DNA of 64,000 bases from Annona cherimola (taxonomy: Eukaryota; Streptophyta; Magnoliopsida; Magnoliales; Annonaceae): the NCBI GenBank assembly GCA_030490835.1, contig CM059975.1, forward strand, positions 58,767,174 through 58,831,173. The letters run 5' to 3'. Below the pieces are notes generated by a model. That model made no database searches and was not told where the DNA came from. It saw only the letters and a program-made list of their open reading frames with translations. A program made the position numbers and the translations under genes. How positions within the stretch are numbered: position 1 is the stretch's first letter; each line of letters starts with the position of its first letter. Of this stretch, positions 37,301-43,722 are shown in pieces.

Positions 37301-40300
37301 TGGACTTGTGAGTGAACACATATTCTAAAAAAGTATAAAAAACATTTTTAAAATAGAAGAATATTTGAAGCTATGCAATAAACTTTCTTTTAGAATGTTG
37401 TGAAATCATATAAAATCATATAAAATCATTATTTTAAGCAAGATGAATTTTGTAGATGGTGGATTGGGACATTGTTGGTCCTTATGATAAACACATAAGT
37501 TTTGATGACTTCAGAATCACTCTTAAATGATTCTTAATTTTGAGAATAATGTAAGTCTTGGATTGGGATGATTTTTGTTCTCTTGTCCAAATACATGGTA
37601 AAACTAATAGACCAATTGGATTTGACAAAATCATCAAGATCGGCCCCAAAATGGACTGACCCACCAATTTTGATTTAGTAGGATGGGATGCATAGAAGTA
37701 GGATTCCCATATAAAATCTTAGATTCTCATTTTTAGCAATTTCACTCCCTTAGCTCTTCATTTCCATCCATAGTTGCAATTGACCTACATTGCTCAAAAG
37801 ATGGATTGACATTCCAGACTCAGTGCAAAGCTACATGAAGACATGTCAATTATGGGAAAAACCATTCTCTTGCTTATATCCATCTCAACCTATGCATCTT
37901 GCTAAAATTCACCCCGTTTGTTGTTTTCTTTTTAAAATCAACAACTATGCCCAAAAGTATCTACTTGTGTTATCTGAATATCTAATACATCATACATAGT
38001 CAAATGCTTATAAGGAACATTTGGGCATTTACCTTATGTTTCAAAGCACATGAGCAATTAATTCCTTTAATCATATGAAATCTAAATGCAAATTCTTTTA
38101 AGGCTAGTTTCTACAAGCTCATCAAATTGCAAGAGCTACCACTTGGGGGATTATACACAACCTCATATTTAAACTCCATGGGCATGTTTAAAACATGTGA
38201 AGTATCTCAATCATACTTGCATTCATTTCACTCATTTTGATATGATTGGCATACTAACTACTTAGCTGACCTACTTTTCTTGTTGTTGTTGCCTCTTGCA
38301 TGACAGTACTCCCTCATTTTCTTCACTTTCCTACCCTTTTTTTTTGGTCGGGGGGTGGTGGTTAGTAATTGCTAGATAGATCCATCATTTTCTATCACAG
38401 AATGGGCATATGTGCCTAAAATGCAAGTCTCATCAAATCTGACCCAGACATTATACATGATTATTAGAACGCACAATACGTGCTAGCATCAGTCATTTAC
38501 CTCAAACAAATGAATAATCTATTTCATTCATCATTCATGGAATAAACACATAAAAGGCGCTACAAGGCTAGATCAATGTACTCAACAAAGTGCCAGGTCC
38601 AAGCACTTGAAGTTACAGAAGAGAGAGGTGGGGGGGAGGAATGGTAATTGCTAGATACATATGCTTAAAATGCAAGTCTCATCAAATCTTACCCACACAT
38701 TATACATGATTATTAGAACGCACAATACGTGCTAGCATCATTCATTTACCTCAAATAAATGAATAATCTATTTCATTCATCATTCATGGAATAAACACAA
38801 AAGGTGCTACAAGGCTAGATCAATGTACTCAACAAAGTGCTAGCATCATTCATTTACCTCGAATGAATGAATCATCTATTTCATTCATCTTTCATGGAAT
38901 AAACACAGAAGGCAGGCTAGATCAATGTACTCAACAAAGTGCCAGGTCCAAGCACTTGAAGTTACAGAATTCATCTGGATGAATGAATTCAGTTATACCG
39001 CGACAATGAAGATGGGTTCAATGATGCCCATTTTCCTGAATATTGGGACTTCTACTAAGATTTACTTAGTTCTGTATGATTGAGACACATGGCCTTATTA
39101 TACTCTGGATATTTTTCTTTCTTTTTTCCCCCTTATTGTGAACTGTTGCTGTGAATTTCGCTGTACTCTTTAAAGTTGTCTGGAGCTGGGCCCACCTTTT
39201 GAGAGGTAAAATTATTTTTTGATGTGATTTCTAGGGCAACTAGTTATCCATAATATATCAACAAGGCAGATGACTTGACCTTCAAGGTTATTTCTATTTC
39301 ATGGGAAAAGTTTCCAACTCCTTTCCACTTTTCCACCACTTTTACCTTTGTTTGGCCATGTGATTTGGATATGAAAAGTTCTGTTTCCCAATATGGCCAC
39401 ACTTATCACCAAATCCTGTTTGGATACTAATTGTTCTTTTTTGTATTTTGAGTACTCAAAACGAGGTTAAAAGCACGGTTAAGTCAAAGCTTTTAGAATT
39501 CACTCATTATAGAATCTCTATTTCTAAACTCTAGGGATTGAAGTGGAGCCCAGCGGAATGAAACTCTTAGTATGATTTAACCCCTTAACTATTTAAGAGC
39601 CTTATGTTTCTTTATTACATATTCCAATCATTATTTTCCATTGTTTTGTATAAAAAAAATTATGTGTCTTTATTCACTTTCATTCTAATCACTAAGTTGA
39701 TGAAAATACTAAAGTCATTGGTTTTGATCTTATGAAAACATTATGGTTGGCTTAAAAGTTAAGGTCATGTAGAAAATTTCCATGAAGCTAGATTCGCTGA
39801 AATATTTCCCACATATATGATACATGCACTTTGAAAGTGAATTAGTGGTACCTTTCATTTTAGCCTTGTCTGGATGATTAGAAAAAAATTCAACACATCT
39901 ATTGTATTTAGCATGATATATTTAATAAAAACATTAGGAATTATTTTCATCAGAATTCTGTTTGAGCTACACCATTTAAAAAGTTTGAAGAGGCACGTAA
40001 ATTCAAAATTTACTGGTTATTGTATATGTTGGCCATGTGGAGCCATTAGAAAACATGAACTGCTTTTCAGTTTGAACTGTGTCAGAGTAGGAACTTCACA
40101 GATCACATGAATCACAATATTCACCAATTTTGGATTTGTCTTCTCCAAAAGCAATTGTTATTCTGATATGATGTTGTCATGGTATCATTGTTTCAGGAAT
40201 CAGGGAAAGGATCCTGGCATGTTCCTATAGAAGGTGATTGCAGCACTGAGCAATCAAGGACTTGGCTATGTGTAAATCGGCCAAAAATATGTGAAGATTT

Positions 40301-40457
40301 TGATGCTCCAGTTGGTTTGAATGCTCATTTTAATGGCTGGAACACTGGTTCAGTCCAAACAGCCAAGTTTGATGAAGAAAATACCAATCAGAACTTTCCT
40401 GTCAGATCACAGATCTGTGTTGAGAATTTAGTTGTGACAGGCAAGAGTAAAAAATAG
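727..40457 (+). CDS. PRORP: Protein-only RNase P (PRORP), six-exon gene; join of 727-1644, 2199-2300, 8877-9052, 23845-23965, 27523-27591, 40197-40457
   Basis: PRORP is a single-protein endonuclease that removes the 5' leader of pre-tRNAs; the plant PRORP2/3 type acts in the nucleus. The spliced product is 548 residues, close to the usual length of plant PRORPs. Exon 1 encodes a Lys-rich N-terminus (KKRQKK, residues 5-10) and a helical PPR region (about residues 20-220). The split zinc site is Cys265/Cys268 with His470 (SWHVP) and Cys487 (TWLCV). The NYN nuclease aspartates are Asp320 (DGAN), Asp397 and Asp398 (NDDW) and Asp416 (TNDEMRDH). Spacings such as Asp398-Asp416 (18) and His470-Cys487 (17) match the family as I recall it. 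All introns are GT-AG: phase 0 except intron 3, which splits the Trp399 codon. I chose ATG 727 because its context (GCCATGG) is strong; an in-frame ATG at 685 would add 14 residues. The gene looks intact despite 38 kb of intron. The function is established for the family; the nuclear assignment is inferred from the Lys-rich N-terminus and the absence of an obvious transit peptide from 727. Confidence 0.95.
1645..2198 (+). other. PRORP intron 1
   Basis: This 554-bp intron (donor GTGGTA, acceptor AACTAG) is the only one of ordinary plant size in the gene. It is T-rich and I see no inserted element in it. Confidence 0.85.
2199..2300 (+). CDS. PRORP: PRORP exon 2 (start of NYN domain, DGAN motif)
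   Basis: This exon has 34 codons, phase 0 on both sides, acceptor CAACTAG and donor CAA/GTATGT. It carries [15 protein letters not shown], the first catalytic block of the PRORP metallonuclease; Asp320 is the predicted metal ligand. It is too short to be reported by a length-based ORF search in this frame, and I found it by translating from the acceptor. Confidence 0.95.
2690..3295 (+). repeat. Diverged direct duplication in intron 2
   Basis: Two segments about 430 bp apart (about 2690-2830 and 3125-3290) align in the same orientation. Shared landmarks are TTCTAGAAGTCCACAT / TTTTAGAAGTTCATAT, the TTGTTCTCA stretch, and CCATCCACTCA / CCATCTACTCA followed by an AATATG(C/T)G stretch. I do not recognise either copy as a known element. 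Confidence 0.55.
4631..6241. mobile_element. Non-autonomous hAT element, 1.6 kb, inserted in the hAT transposase relic
   Basis: The termini are CAATGTTTTAAAAACCGAAC and, read from the other end, CAGTGTTTTAAAAGCCGAAC. A perfect 8-bp duplication GGTATAAG lies at 4623-4630 and 6242-6249, diagnostic of hAT. GGTTCGAACC-like subterminal repeats occupy both ends. There is no transposase inside; the interior has a GC-richer segment with an internally repeated block (around 5242 and 5649, both with CCCGAACATGAAATGCAGAA) and a 30-bp minisatellite. Confidence 0.93.
5761..5880 (+). repeat. 30-bp minisatellite, four units
   Basis: There are four head-to-tail 30-bp units at 5761, 5791, 5821 and 5851, each starting ACCTTGCTGCCTTGCTGCCG or a close variant. 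They lie in an open frame (5591-5935, 114 codons) and would encode a repeated [10 protein letters not shown] decapeptide. I have no evidence that the frame is translated. Confidence 0.85.
8228..8392 (+). pseudogene. LINE (RTE-type) ORF2 C-terminal fragment
   Basis: The + strand reads [20 protein letters not shown], the terminal block of plant RTE-type LINE polyproteins (usually RGRPKKTW...I-KDL). A stop follows 11 codons later. It looks like a 5'-truncated insertion, the usual fate of LINE copies; no poly(A) tail was identified. Confidence 0.65.
8877..9052 (+). CDS. PRORP: PRORP exon 3 (NDDW double aspartate)
   Basis: This exon encodes residues 341-398 plus two bases of codon 399, with acceptor GAGCAG. 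It includes KWPLVILH and GSNDDW, the second catalytic block (Asp397, Asp398). The donor lies inside the Trp codon (TG/GTATGA). Reading through the donor gives a Tyr-Glu-Gln tail that is not family sequence, which supports splicing here. The 6.6-kb intron before it contains two hAT layers. Confidence 0.93.
9053..10249 (+). other. Intron 3, first 1.2 kb: no gene or element recognised
   Basis: This is AT-rich sequence with many stops in all frames. A short C-rich stretch (about 9220-9380) stands out in composition but matches nothing I recognise. Confidence 0.5.
10250..10652. mobile_element. Foldback (Mutator-type) MITE with 9-bp target duplication
   Basis: TACAAATAA at 10241-10249 is repeated exactly at 10653-10661. 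The 403-bp element is one long imperfect inverted repeat: the left end AGAGACCGATTATATACA pairs with the right end TGTATATAATTGGGCTCC, and pairing continues through the TTTTAAAAAT-rich centre. A 9-bp duplication with arms this long is typical of Mutator-like elements. Confidence 0.85.
10662..11230 (+). other. Intron 3 spacer, nothing recognised
   Basis: This is AT-rich unique-looking sequence between two elements, with no motif or repeat that I can name. Confidence 0.4.
11231..12104. mobile_element. Rearranged TRIM/LTR fragments in opposite orientations
   Basis: The left part (about 11231-11745) matches the minus-strand interior and LTR end of the TRIM at 12899-13984, including the same purine-rich tract. 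From about 11745 the sequence is a + strand LTR of the same family: CCTATATAGAAT, a GCATTGGAAAA block, CTCTATGGGCTTGTAAG and an end near CATGACATCC. It is followed by CTTAGTATTAGAGTTC (about 12105), a decayed tRNA-Met primer-binding site. Two copies therefore meet head to head. Boundaries are approximate. Confidence 0.6.
12899..13984 (-). mobile_element. TRIM-type miniature LTR retrotransposon, minus strand
   Basis: Read on the minus strand it has a complete layout. The 5' LTR (13984-13644, starts TGCTATTC, ends AACATCA) is followed by a primer-binding site resembling TGGTATCAGAGC (TTGGTCTCAGATC, about 13643-13627). The interior is only about 430 bp, then a purine-rich AGAGGGGAATGAAGCAGG, then the 3' LTR (13193-12899, starts TGATAATG). 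The flanks CTAGT / CTTGT differ at one base and may be the decayed target duplication. The interior frame (13200-13655) contains a coiled-coil-like [18 protein letters not shown], similar to a gag start, but no pol. The LTRs differ at many sites, so the insertion is old. Confidence 0.75.
13985..14297 (+). other. Intron 3 spacer
   Basis: This GC-moderate unique sequence probably continues after the MITE at 14298-14573; no coding signal is seen. Its composition resembles 14574-14822 and 16615-17460, so these may be one older sequence split by insertions (inference). Confidence 0.4.
14298..14573. mobile_element. PIF/Harbinger-type MITE, second copy
   Basis: This element has the same family interior as 253-533. 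The left terminus is GATTGTGTTTGGG (two changes) and the right terminus is CCAAACACACCC, flanked by TTA at 14295-14297 and 14574-14576. Confidence 0.82.
14831..16606. mobile_element. Non-autonomous hAT element, 1.8 kb
   Basis: An exact 8-bp duplication CTCCTCAC lies at 14823-14830 and 16607-16614. The termini AAATGTTGTCAAAACCGAAC and, from the right, CATTGTTGTAAGAACTGAAC are related to those of 4631-6241 and 34704. Subterminal GGTT/AACC repeats are seen near both ends. A MITE (15118-15398) is nested inside. No transposase is present. Confidence 0.9.
15118..15398. mobile_element. PIF/Harbinger-type MITE nested in a hAT element
   Basis: This is a third copy of the GGGTGTGTTTGG family (right end CCAAACACCCCC), with TTT on both sides. 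Being inside 14831-16606, it inserted after that hAT element. Confidence 0.82.
16615..17880 (+). other. Intron 3 spacer, 1.3 kb
   Basis: No open frame of note and no terminal repeats were recognised. Part of it (about 16620-17160) is less AT-rich than the surroundings, with a short internal repeat (CATTCAGAAATAC at about 16975 and 17008). Confidence 0.45.
17888..18069. repeat. Imperfect hairpin with about 80-bp arms, miRNA-precursor-like
   Basis: Arm 17888-17976 pairs with 17991-18069 across a short loop. The arms share, as inverted copies, CAAAGGTTTAA, TTTATGGAATACTATT-type and CTAGAAA(C/T)CTAA stretches with scattered mismatches and one internal bulge. The length and mismatch pattern resemble plant miRNA precursors or small foldback MITEs. 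Nothing in the sequence shows it is processed. Confidence 0.75.
18411..19012. mobile_element. Non-autonomous hAT element, 602 bp, GGGTTAA-rich
   Basis: An exact 8-bp duplication ATTGTATT lies at 18403-18410 and 19013-19020. The termini are TAGGAGTGTTAACGG and ATTAACACCCCTA. Many AACCC / GGGTT subterminal motifs are present, a known pattern of plant hAT MITEs. Confidence 0.92.
19031..19238. mobile_element. MITE with GGGCTTGTTTCAAG ends
   Basis: The ends are GGGCTTGTTTCAAG and CTTGAAACAGGCC, flanked by TTGA on both sides. It lies 18 bp after the previous element. It is the same family as 19499-19685 but in the opposite orientation. Confidence 0.7.
19499..19685. mobile_element. MITE with GGGCCTGTTTCAA ends
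   Basis: This 187-bp element has ends GGGCCTGTTTCAAATGATAC and GTATGACTTGAAACAGGCCC, with ATA on each side. Its interior is the inverted match of 19031-19238. Confidence 0.75.
19686..20641 (+). other. Intron 3 spacer, nothing recognised
   Basis: This is AT-rich sequence with stops in all frames and no recognisable termini or domains. Confidence 0.4.
20651..21850. mobile_element. Mutator-like element, 1.2 kb, long TIRs, GC-rich interior
   Basis: TATATATAT (9 bp) flanks both ends. The inverted repeats begin GGGATTTATTCAGGTGCATT and run about 190 bp with few mismatches (20651-20840 against 21850-21660). The interior is far more GC-rich than the intron around it. It contains about three copies of a 60-70-bp TCTCCTTCTCCGTCGA-type unit (20870-21070) and a large palindrome (21100-21340). 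No MURA transposase is present. A GC-rich interior is typical of Pack-MULE cargo, but I do not recognise a parent gene. Confidence 0.9.
21100..21340. repeat. Inverted repeat with about 110-bp arms and ATCCGCATGCGGAT palindromes
   Basis: The left arm starts CGTCTTCTCCGAAAATCCGC (21100). The right arm ends with its complement GCGGATTTTCGGAGAAGACG (21340). Each arm holds further short palindromes around GCATGC. A transcript would fold into a near-perfect stem. Confidence 0.85.
21860..22289 (+). other. Intron 3 spacer
   Basis: This is T-rich intronic sequence with no element recognised. Confidence 0.4.
22290..22482. mobile_element. Probable decayed MITE
   Basis: The ends CGCTTGTTCAGAGCATAG and CTAGCCATGAACAAC are imperfectly inverted, and CCTATG lies on each side. 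The interior GTTGTATTGGAAAT resembles the 19499 family. Both the boundaries and the family are tentative. Confidence 0.4.
22490..23844 (+). other. Intron 3, last 1.35 kb
   Basis: I see no coding sequence or repeat in it. It ends in the exon 4 acceptor (GGTGCAG). Confidence 0.5.
23845..23965 (+). CDS. PRORP: PRORP exon 4 (TNDEMRDH block)
   Basis: This exon begins with the last base of Trp399 (acceptor GTGCAG), then reads [19 protein letters not shown] and on to FSKWKERHQ. Asp416 is the fourth predicted catalytic aspartate. The donor is CAA/GTATGT, phase 0. A 14.8-kb intron separates it from exon 3, yet the split codon rejoins exactly. Confidence 0.95.
23966..25059 (+). other. Intron 4, first 1.1 kb
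   Basis: Short open frames here (for example 24502-24723) have no family features. No repeats were recognised. Confidence 0.4.
25060..25585. mobile_element. Probable decayed copy of the GGGTT-rich hAT MITE family
   Basis: Repeated AACCCATTTATAAAA, GGGTTACCAACAGGTTG and a right end CCAATTACACCCCCAA resemble 18411-19012, but no clear left end or target duplication is visible. Confidence 0.4.
25632..26110 (+). pseudogene. LTR-retrotransposon gag fragment (zinc-knuckle region)
   Basis: With one frameshift the + strand reads AYCAFHH, then [17 protein letters not shown]. This is the C-H-C zinc-knuckle and following helix of a plant LTR-retrotransposon gag (CxxH...H(T/S)xxC...LK-AIQDLI). An open stretch follows to about 26090 with PPTINI and FAPPGPI. 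Stops and the shift make it dead. No LTRs were found around it. Confidence 0.65.
26111..27052 (+). other. Intron 4 spacer
   Basis: This is A-rich sequence (26380-26520 notably poly-A/AAAAT) with no supported gene or element. Confidence 0.4.
27053..27239. mobile_element. Probable MITE in intron 4
   Basis: The ends GGCCTGTTTAGCTGCATG and CTAGCCAGCCCAAACAGGGCC are inverted with some mismatches; the size (187 bp) fits a MITE. The target duplication is not clear. It lies about 280 bp before exon 5. Confidence 0.55.
27523..27591 (+). CDS. PRORP: PRORP exon 5 (69-bp micro-exon)
   Basis: This exon has 23 codons, beginning [16 protein letters not shown] and ending SVTIQ. It lies between a strong pyrimidine-rich acceptor (TTTCTCTGCAG) and donor CAG/GTTAAC, phase 0 on both sides. 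It links the NYN domain to the C-terminal zinc ligands. Confidence 0.95.
27830..28190. mobile_element. Foldback MITE in intron 5
   Basis: The arms CAGTCGTATATTG...TATACAATATTTATTT and AAATAAATATTGTATA...TATACGACTCG are inverted. The middle shares TTTTACCATTTTACAATCGTT and the TTAAAAATT-rich centre with the 10250 element. It begins about 240 bp after exon 5. Confidence 0.65.
28570..30250 (-). pseudogene. RTE-type LINE reverse-transcriptase relic
   Basis: Minus-strand pieces in order are: a linker (30234-30025, [20 protein letters not shown]); a YDQVPR block near 29590; the RT core (29563-29366, [18 protein letters not shown] and [20 protein letters not shown]); the catalytic block near 29345, which reads FTEDIVL where active elements have FADDIVL; then [15 protein letters not shown] and the C-terminal MLRWM region (28900-28580). 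Stops and the lost Asp make it inactive. The order and wording match the plant RTE clade. Confidence 0.85.
30260..32735 (+). other. Intron 5 spacer, 2.5 kb
   Basis: This is T-rich, with long T runs near 30948 and 31930 and a (TTA)n tract. The part next to 30260 may be the 5' remainder of the LINE. No gene is supported. Confidence 0.4.
31293..31328. repeat. (ATT)n microsatellite
   Basis: An uninterrupted run of about eleven ATT units. Confidence 0.9.
32736..34004. mobile_element. Mutator-like element, 1.27 kb
   Basis: The long inverted termini start GGGGAAAATTCTCTCATTCC and, from the right, GGGGAAATTCCTCTTATGCC. They continue for over 100 bp through TTCTAATATACC / TTCCTAATATGCC. TTTATTTT flanks both sides (32728-32735, 34005-34012). 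The interior is less AT-rich, with open frames on both strands (33085-33273 minus, 33293-33631 plus), but I recognise no domain. No transposase is present. Confidence 0.8.
34704..36440. mobile_element. hAT element, left end intact, right end lost
   Basis: It starts CAATGTTGTCAGAACTGAAT with the same GGTTCGACCGGTT subterminal region and ATGTTTAATTATTT stretch as 14831-16606. A GC-rich interior (36160-36440) fits the cargo position in its relatives. No matching right terminus or second copy of GTTAAAAT was found; later hairpin elements appear to have replaced that end. Confidence 0.6.
36440..36775. mobile_element. Hairpin MITE, TTTAACATGTGTATCAATTT family, copy A
   Basis: This is one long inverted repeat. 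AACATGTGTATCAATTTTTA...AGATATTTTTTTGGATTTTT in the left arm pairs with AAAAATCCAAAAAATATCT...TAAAAATTGATGCACATGTT in the right arm, around a TTTTGAATTATGAAAATG centre. The right end carries ACCCGGGCACACCCGG. Confidence 0.75.
36860..37200. mobile_element. Hairpin MITE, same family, copy B
   Basis: This is the same arm order as copy A, with AACATGTATATTAAGTTTTA and its complement near 37075. The right end again carries CACCCGGGTG. The two copies are separated by less than 100 bp. Confidence 0.72.
37205..37271. mobile_element. 3' fragment of the GGGTGTGTTTGG MITE family
   Basis: The sequence TAGAGAGTGAACAATTTT...GGCAAACACACCC followed by TTA equals the right end of 253-533. The left part is missing. 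Confidence 0.7.
37272..38361 (+). other. Intron 5 spacer
   Basis: No supported gene or element. Ends in a TTTTTTTTGG / GGGGGGTGG stretch. Confidence 0.4.
38362..38980 (+). repeat. Local tandem duplication, two long units and a partial third
   Basis: Unit 1 (38362-38640) and unit 2 (38641-38838) share near-identical text from TAATTGCTAGATA through TGCAAGTCTCATCAAATCT, GCACAATACGTGCTAGCATC, CATTCATGGAATAAACACA to AGATCAATGTACTCAACAAA. The third part (38839-38980) restarts at GCTAGCATCA and regains the GCCAGGTCCAAGCACTTGAA end that unit 2 lacks. Low divergence indicates recent origin. Confidence 0.88.
38981..40196 (+). other. Intron 5, final 1.2 kb
   Basis: No element recognised. Ends in the exon 6 acceptor TTGTTTCAG. 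Confidence 0.45.
40197..40457 (+). CDS. PRORP: PRORP exon 6 (C-terminal zinc ligands, stop)
   Basis: This exon encodes residues 463-548 and a TAG stop. It opens with [10 protein letters not shown] (His470) and [10 protein letters not shown] (Cys487), the second half of the zinc site. The remaining 60 residues are low-conservation tail ending in Lys-rich GKSKK, which could add to nuclear targeting (inference). The acceptor is GTTTCAG, and it follows a 12.6-kb intron. Confidence 0.94.
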   Translation, partial: ESGKGSWHVPIEGDCSTEQSRTWLCVNRPKICEDFDAPVGLNAHFNGWNTGSVQTAKFDEENTNQNFPVRSQICVENLVVTGKSKK

Positions 40458-40590
40458 ATCTTCATCTCCTATTCAACACTAGTGGCAAGTCTTTCACACG
40501 TGTAGCTAGATTAGAGTTATTTTTGAGGCTATTTGAGTGTAAAGGAAATGATGTGAGCAAATTATGCATAATGATAGCCATAGAGTGACT

Positions 40591-40800
40591 AAGGGCTTTG
40601 TCTGGCTGTGCATATGGAAAAGTTTTTAAAATTTTTAGAAGCATACATAACTGTGCTTTTGACCAAAATTCTGTTTGGTTGAAAGTAAGGCATTTAAATT
40701 TGATTTTAATTCATGAAAATCTCCTTCGAAGTACTATTATCCAAAAGCTTTTGAGTTAATCTTTGTTTAAAGCTCCTCACATCTAGGCCAAACAAAGTCT
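40591..40800. mobile_element. MITE just downstream of the PRORP stop
   Basis: The ends AAGGGCTTTGTCTGGC and GGCCAAACAAAGTCT are inverted; 210 bp. It starts 134 bp after the stop codon, so it may be part of the 3' UTR or terminator region. The target duplication is not clear. Confidence 0.6.
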
Positions 40801-41372
40801 ATAAAAATGTGTAGGAAAATATCGGTTAGAAAGAAGGATAATGATTAGAAGAAAGTATTAGTGGGAAAGACGATGATGAGAAAAAATGGGGTTGTTGAGG
40901 TAATGTTTGGAGGACAATTTGGAGGACAATTTCTGTCAGATGAAATTCTGTCCATTTGCAGCTGCTTGTTGTAATAGAAAATATTGTAAATTTTACAATT
41001 TCTTTTCAATATATATTTTTTTGGATTTTATTTTCTGCAATTTGAAGTGTTTATTTGCAGTAACAAAGTAACCAAGGAATGCCTTGTAAGCATCATCAGG
41101 TGGGCAGATCAAACGTCCAATAAGCCTCTAAAATCTTCTCAATAATTGTGGTTATGTAGAATGAACCTGATGTTTAATAGGACCAAGCTCCTGATTGGAC
41201 CTTTCAACTCAAACCAATGATGTCAAAAGGTGAGCATGGGAGAGGATGCTTGAAAGTTTTGTTGCATAAAGTCATGGTAGTTTGGGTTGAATAAGCGTCA
41301 TTTCTTTCTGCCTTTACATGAATACAACGGATTCCTGCTACTTTTTTTCTGAGTCCCGAAAGTCCGTGCATC

Positions 41373-41720
41373 TGGGTACAAAAATTCATTTAAAATTTTT
41401 CTTTTTCTTTTGAAATTTTTTTATAGAAATGTTAATATAATTAATTTAACATACGGGGATGCTTTAGGAAACCCCTCCTATGGATTTAACATGTGCGTCA
41501 ACATTTTCCATTTTTGGAGGTTTAGAGGTTTTTTTTTTTTTTGGATTTTTAAAACATAGTGGCATTTAAAATGACTACAATGCCTCTATTTTTAAAAAAA
41601 TCAAAAAATATCTACCGATTTTCGAAAATGGTAAAACTTTATACATAAGGATACGCTTAGATGAATAGTTTTATAGAAAAATTTTCAAAAAAAAAAAAAA
41701 AAAGAAGGGTTAAACGCACT
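41373..41720. mobile_element. Hairpin MITE, same family, copy C
   Basis: GGGTACAAAAATTCATTTAA at the left, AACATGTGCGTCAACATTTT and AATATCTACCGATTTTCG around the centre match copies A and B at 36440 and 36860. Arms contain long T and A runs. Confidence 0.65.
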
Positions 41721-42216
41721 TGAGAACCTCACTGAAGCATTCTAATATTAATTTCGTGAGTCATCCTCCGTGGATTGGATATCTCGTGTAGGGTTCGTAA
41801 GGATTATGATATTTTTAGCCCCGGCTAAATAGTGTATTTTTTTTAATGAAAGTGTTTGTCCTATGCTAAAACTTACAATTTTTGAATATGATATTTTGTT
41901 ATTTTCAGTAGCAGTAGCACTGCTTGTACATGATCATCAAACAACTTCGCTGATTTCATCGACGACTAGTACCTTCCCTTCCTGTCAATGGCAATGCGAG
42001 TATCTCCACTAATAAAGAGGCTGTATTGACATTTTCATTCACTTGAATATATTGAATCATTGCCCGATAAAATTATAGACAAATATAAGTATATTTAAAT
42101 AAATAAAAGAGAAAATACACTGAAAATATAAAAATATTTATATTTTCAAAAACATTCGACACAAAAAATATATTAATTGTCTTCTAGATTTTGCAAGATT
42201 TTGGTATAATATTAAG
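41721..42216 (+). other. Intergenic spacer after PRORP
   Basis: No gene or element recognised. Confidence 0.4.
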
Positions 42217-42420
42217 TGAAATTTCCTATTATACCCTCAATAATTGCCTTTAATTCTTAATATACTTGCAATGTTTAATAAATTTCTCTCATGCTCATAA
42301 TATTTCACCTTAAATTACTCTTGTACCCACATTGTCAACGCAACTATTATCTACCATATTGAAAAGAAGATTTTGAACATTCAAAATTTTCTAATCAAAA
42401 CAATTCAACCTTAATATAAC
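42217..42420. mobile_element. Isolated Mutator-like terminal repeat
   Basis: This segment aligns with 32736-32920: GAAATTTCCTATTATACCC, TTCTTAATATACTTGCAA, CATAATATTTCACCTTAAAT, then a GTCAACG...TTATCTACC block. I could not find the opposite terminus nearby. Confidence 0.6.
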
Positions 42421-43717
42421 TTAAGTGATGATATTAAATGTGAAATTATATGATTGCTTTTTTGGCTTGATTTTGATAGAAAAAAAAGGGATATGATTTT
42501 GTGCTCTTGAGTTTGATTTTGTGAAATCGTGCCTTGTGCTTTGAAAAGCGTAGTGTATTTGTAGAACTATCATCTTAAGTTTGCCATATGATTTGTGATA
42601 AGATGAGTTTGAAATTCATGGATAATTTTAGAATGAAATATGCATGTTTGAATGCTTGGAATAATCTTGAATTATTGAATATGCTTATGTAATAGCCTTG
42701 GAATGTGATATGGAATATGTTCTCTAATGTGTACCTAATTTGAAATAAGGAGTGGTATATTTTTTTTTTATTATTTAAAACGGATTAACATATTTTAAGC
42801 AGGATTTTCTCCTTTTTTTTCTTTTGCAAAAATAGGCGACCATTTAGTGCAAAAAAAACTCCAACTTCTCTAGGACACATAGAAGGTTGATTTTTTGATA
42901 GAAAATGTCCACTATTTTCTAGGCAATAAATTTTGAAAATTTAAAAAGTTAGATATACATGAAGACCTTTTGACTTATCTTTTATACTATATTTTAAGGT
43001 ATCAAGAGTCTATGAAAGGAGAACTTAGGAGAGCTAGAATGCATTAAAATAGGGACAACCAAGTGCTTGTAAATGAAAGATTTCTTACATGCTCTCTTGT
43101 GAAGATTACTCTTGACGATCCAAGTTGAAGCTGAAGTTGCTGATTTAAGGTGATGGTGCTATGATGATTTAAAGCTTCAAGTTGCTACTTAGATTGAAAA
43201 TTTTCTATGCCCAAAGACATGCTAAACTGGTTTGATTAGAAGGTATCAAGTCAACTTCTCTTATGTGGTGGGTGAAGAATAAGAAATCGTCACACCCAAG
43301 TCTCAGCTCATTCACGATCTCCAGTAGGAGAAGAAATGAATGTTATGAATCATGGAGTCTCAAGAAGAGCAATAGGCGAAGAGTTCTCACCCACCATCAT
43401 CTTCAAAGAACTAGATTAAAATGTAAAATTTGACCAATGATTTTCACAATGATTCATGCGTCATTACCCCTTAGCTCCAAGACATGTGAGTCAACACTCC
43501 TCTAAAGTTTCGGTTAAGGTTCGTAGCACAAAAAGAAATCATGCACCAATGAGTTATTGAATGTTTATGTTGCGAAGCACCTCAACTTACTAGTGTCCCT
43601 ACAATGATAATCAATAGGTTGTATCCTCTAAGGGTTGAAGTAGAGTTATTGCCAAGGGATTTCAAACCACCAAAGGTGCAATTCGATGATCAGAATCATA
43701 TTAAAGCATTGGACATT
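42421..43717 (+). other. Intergenic, no gene supported
   Basis: Short weak open stretches near 43620-43717 (PRDFKPPKVQFDD) may belong to an LTR-retrotransposon interior cut by the solo LTR that follows. That is a guess. Confidence 0.35.
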
Positions 43718-43722
43718 ATTTC

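Noticed and set aside
40458..41040. A defined polyadenylation site for PRORP
   Set aside because: Several T-rich and TGTAA-like stretches near 40970-41010 could serve, but none is distinctive enough to annotate.
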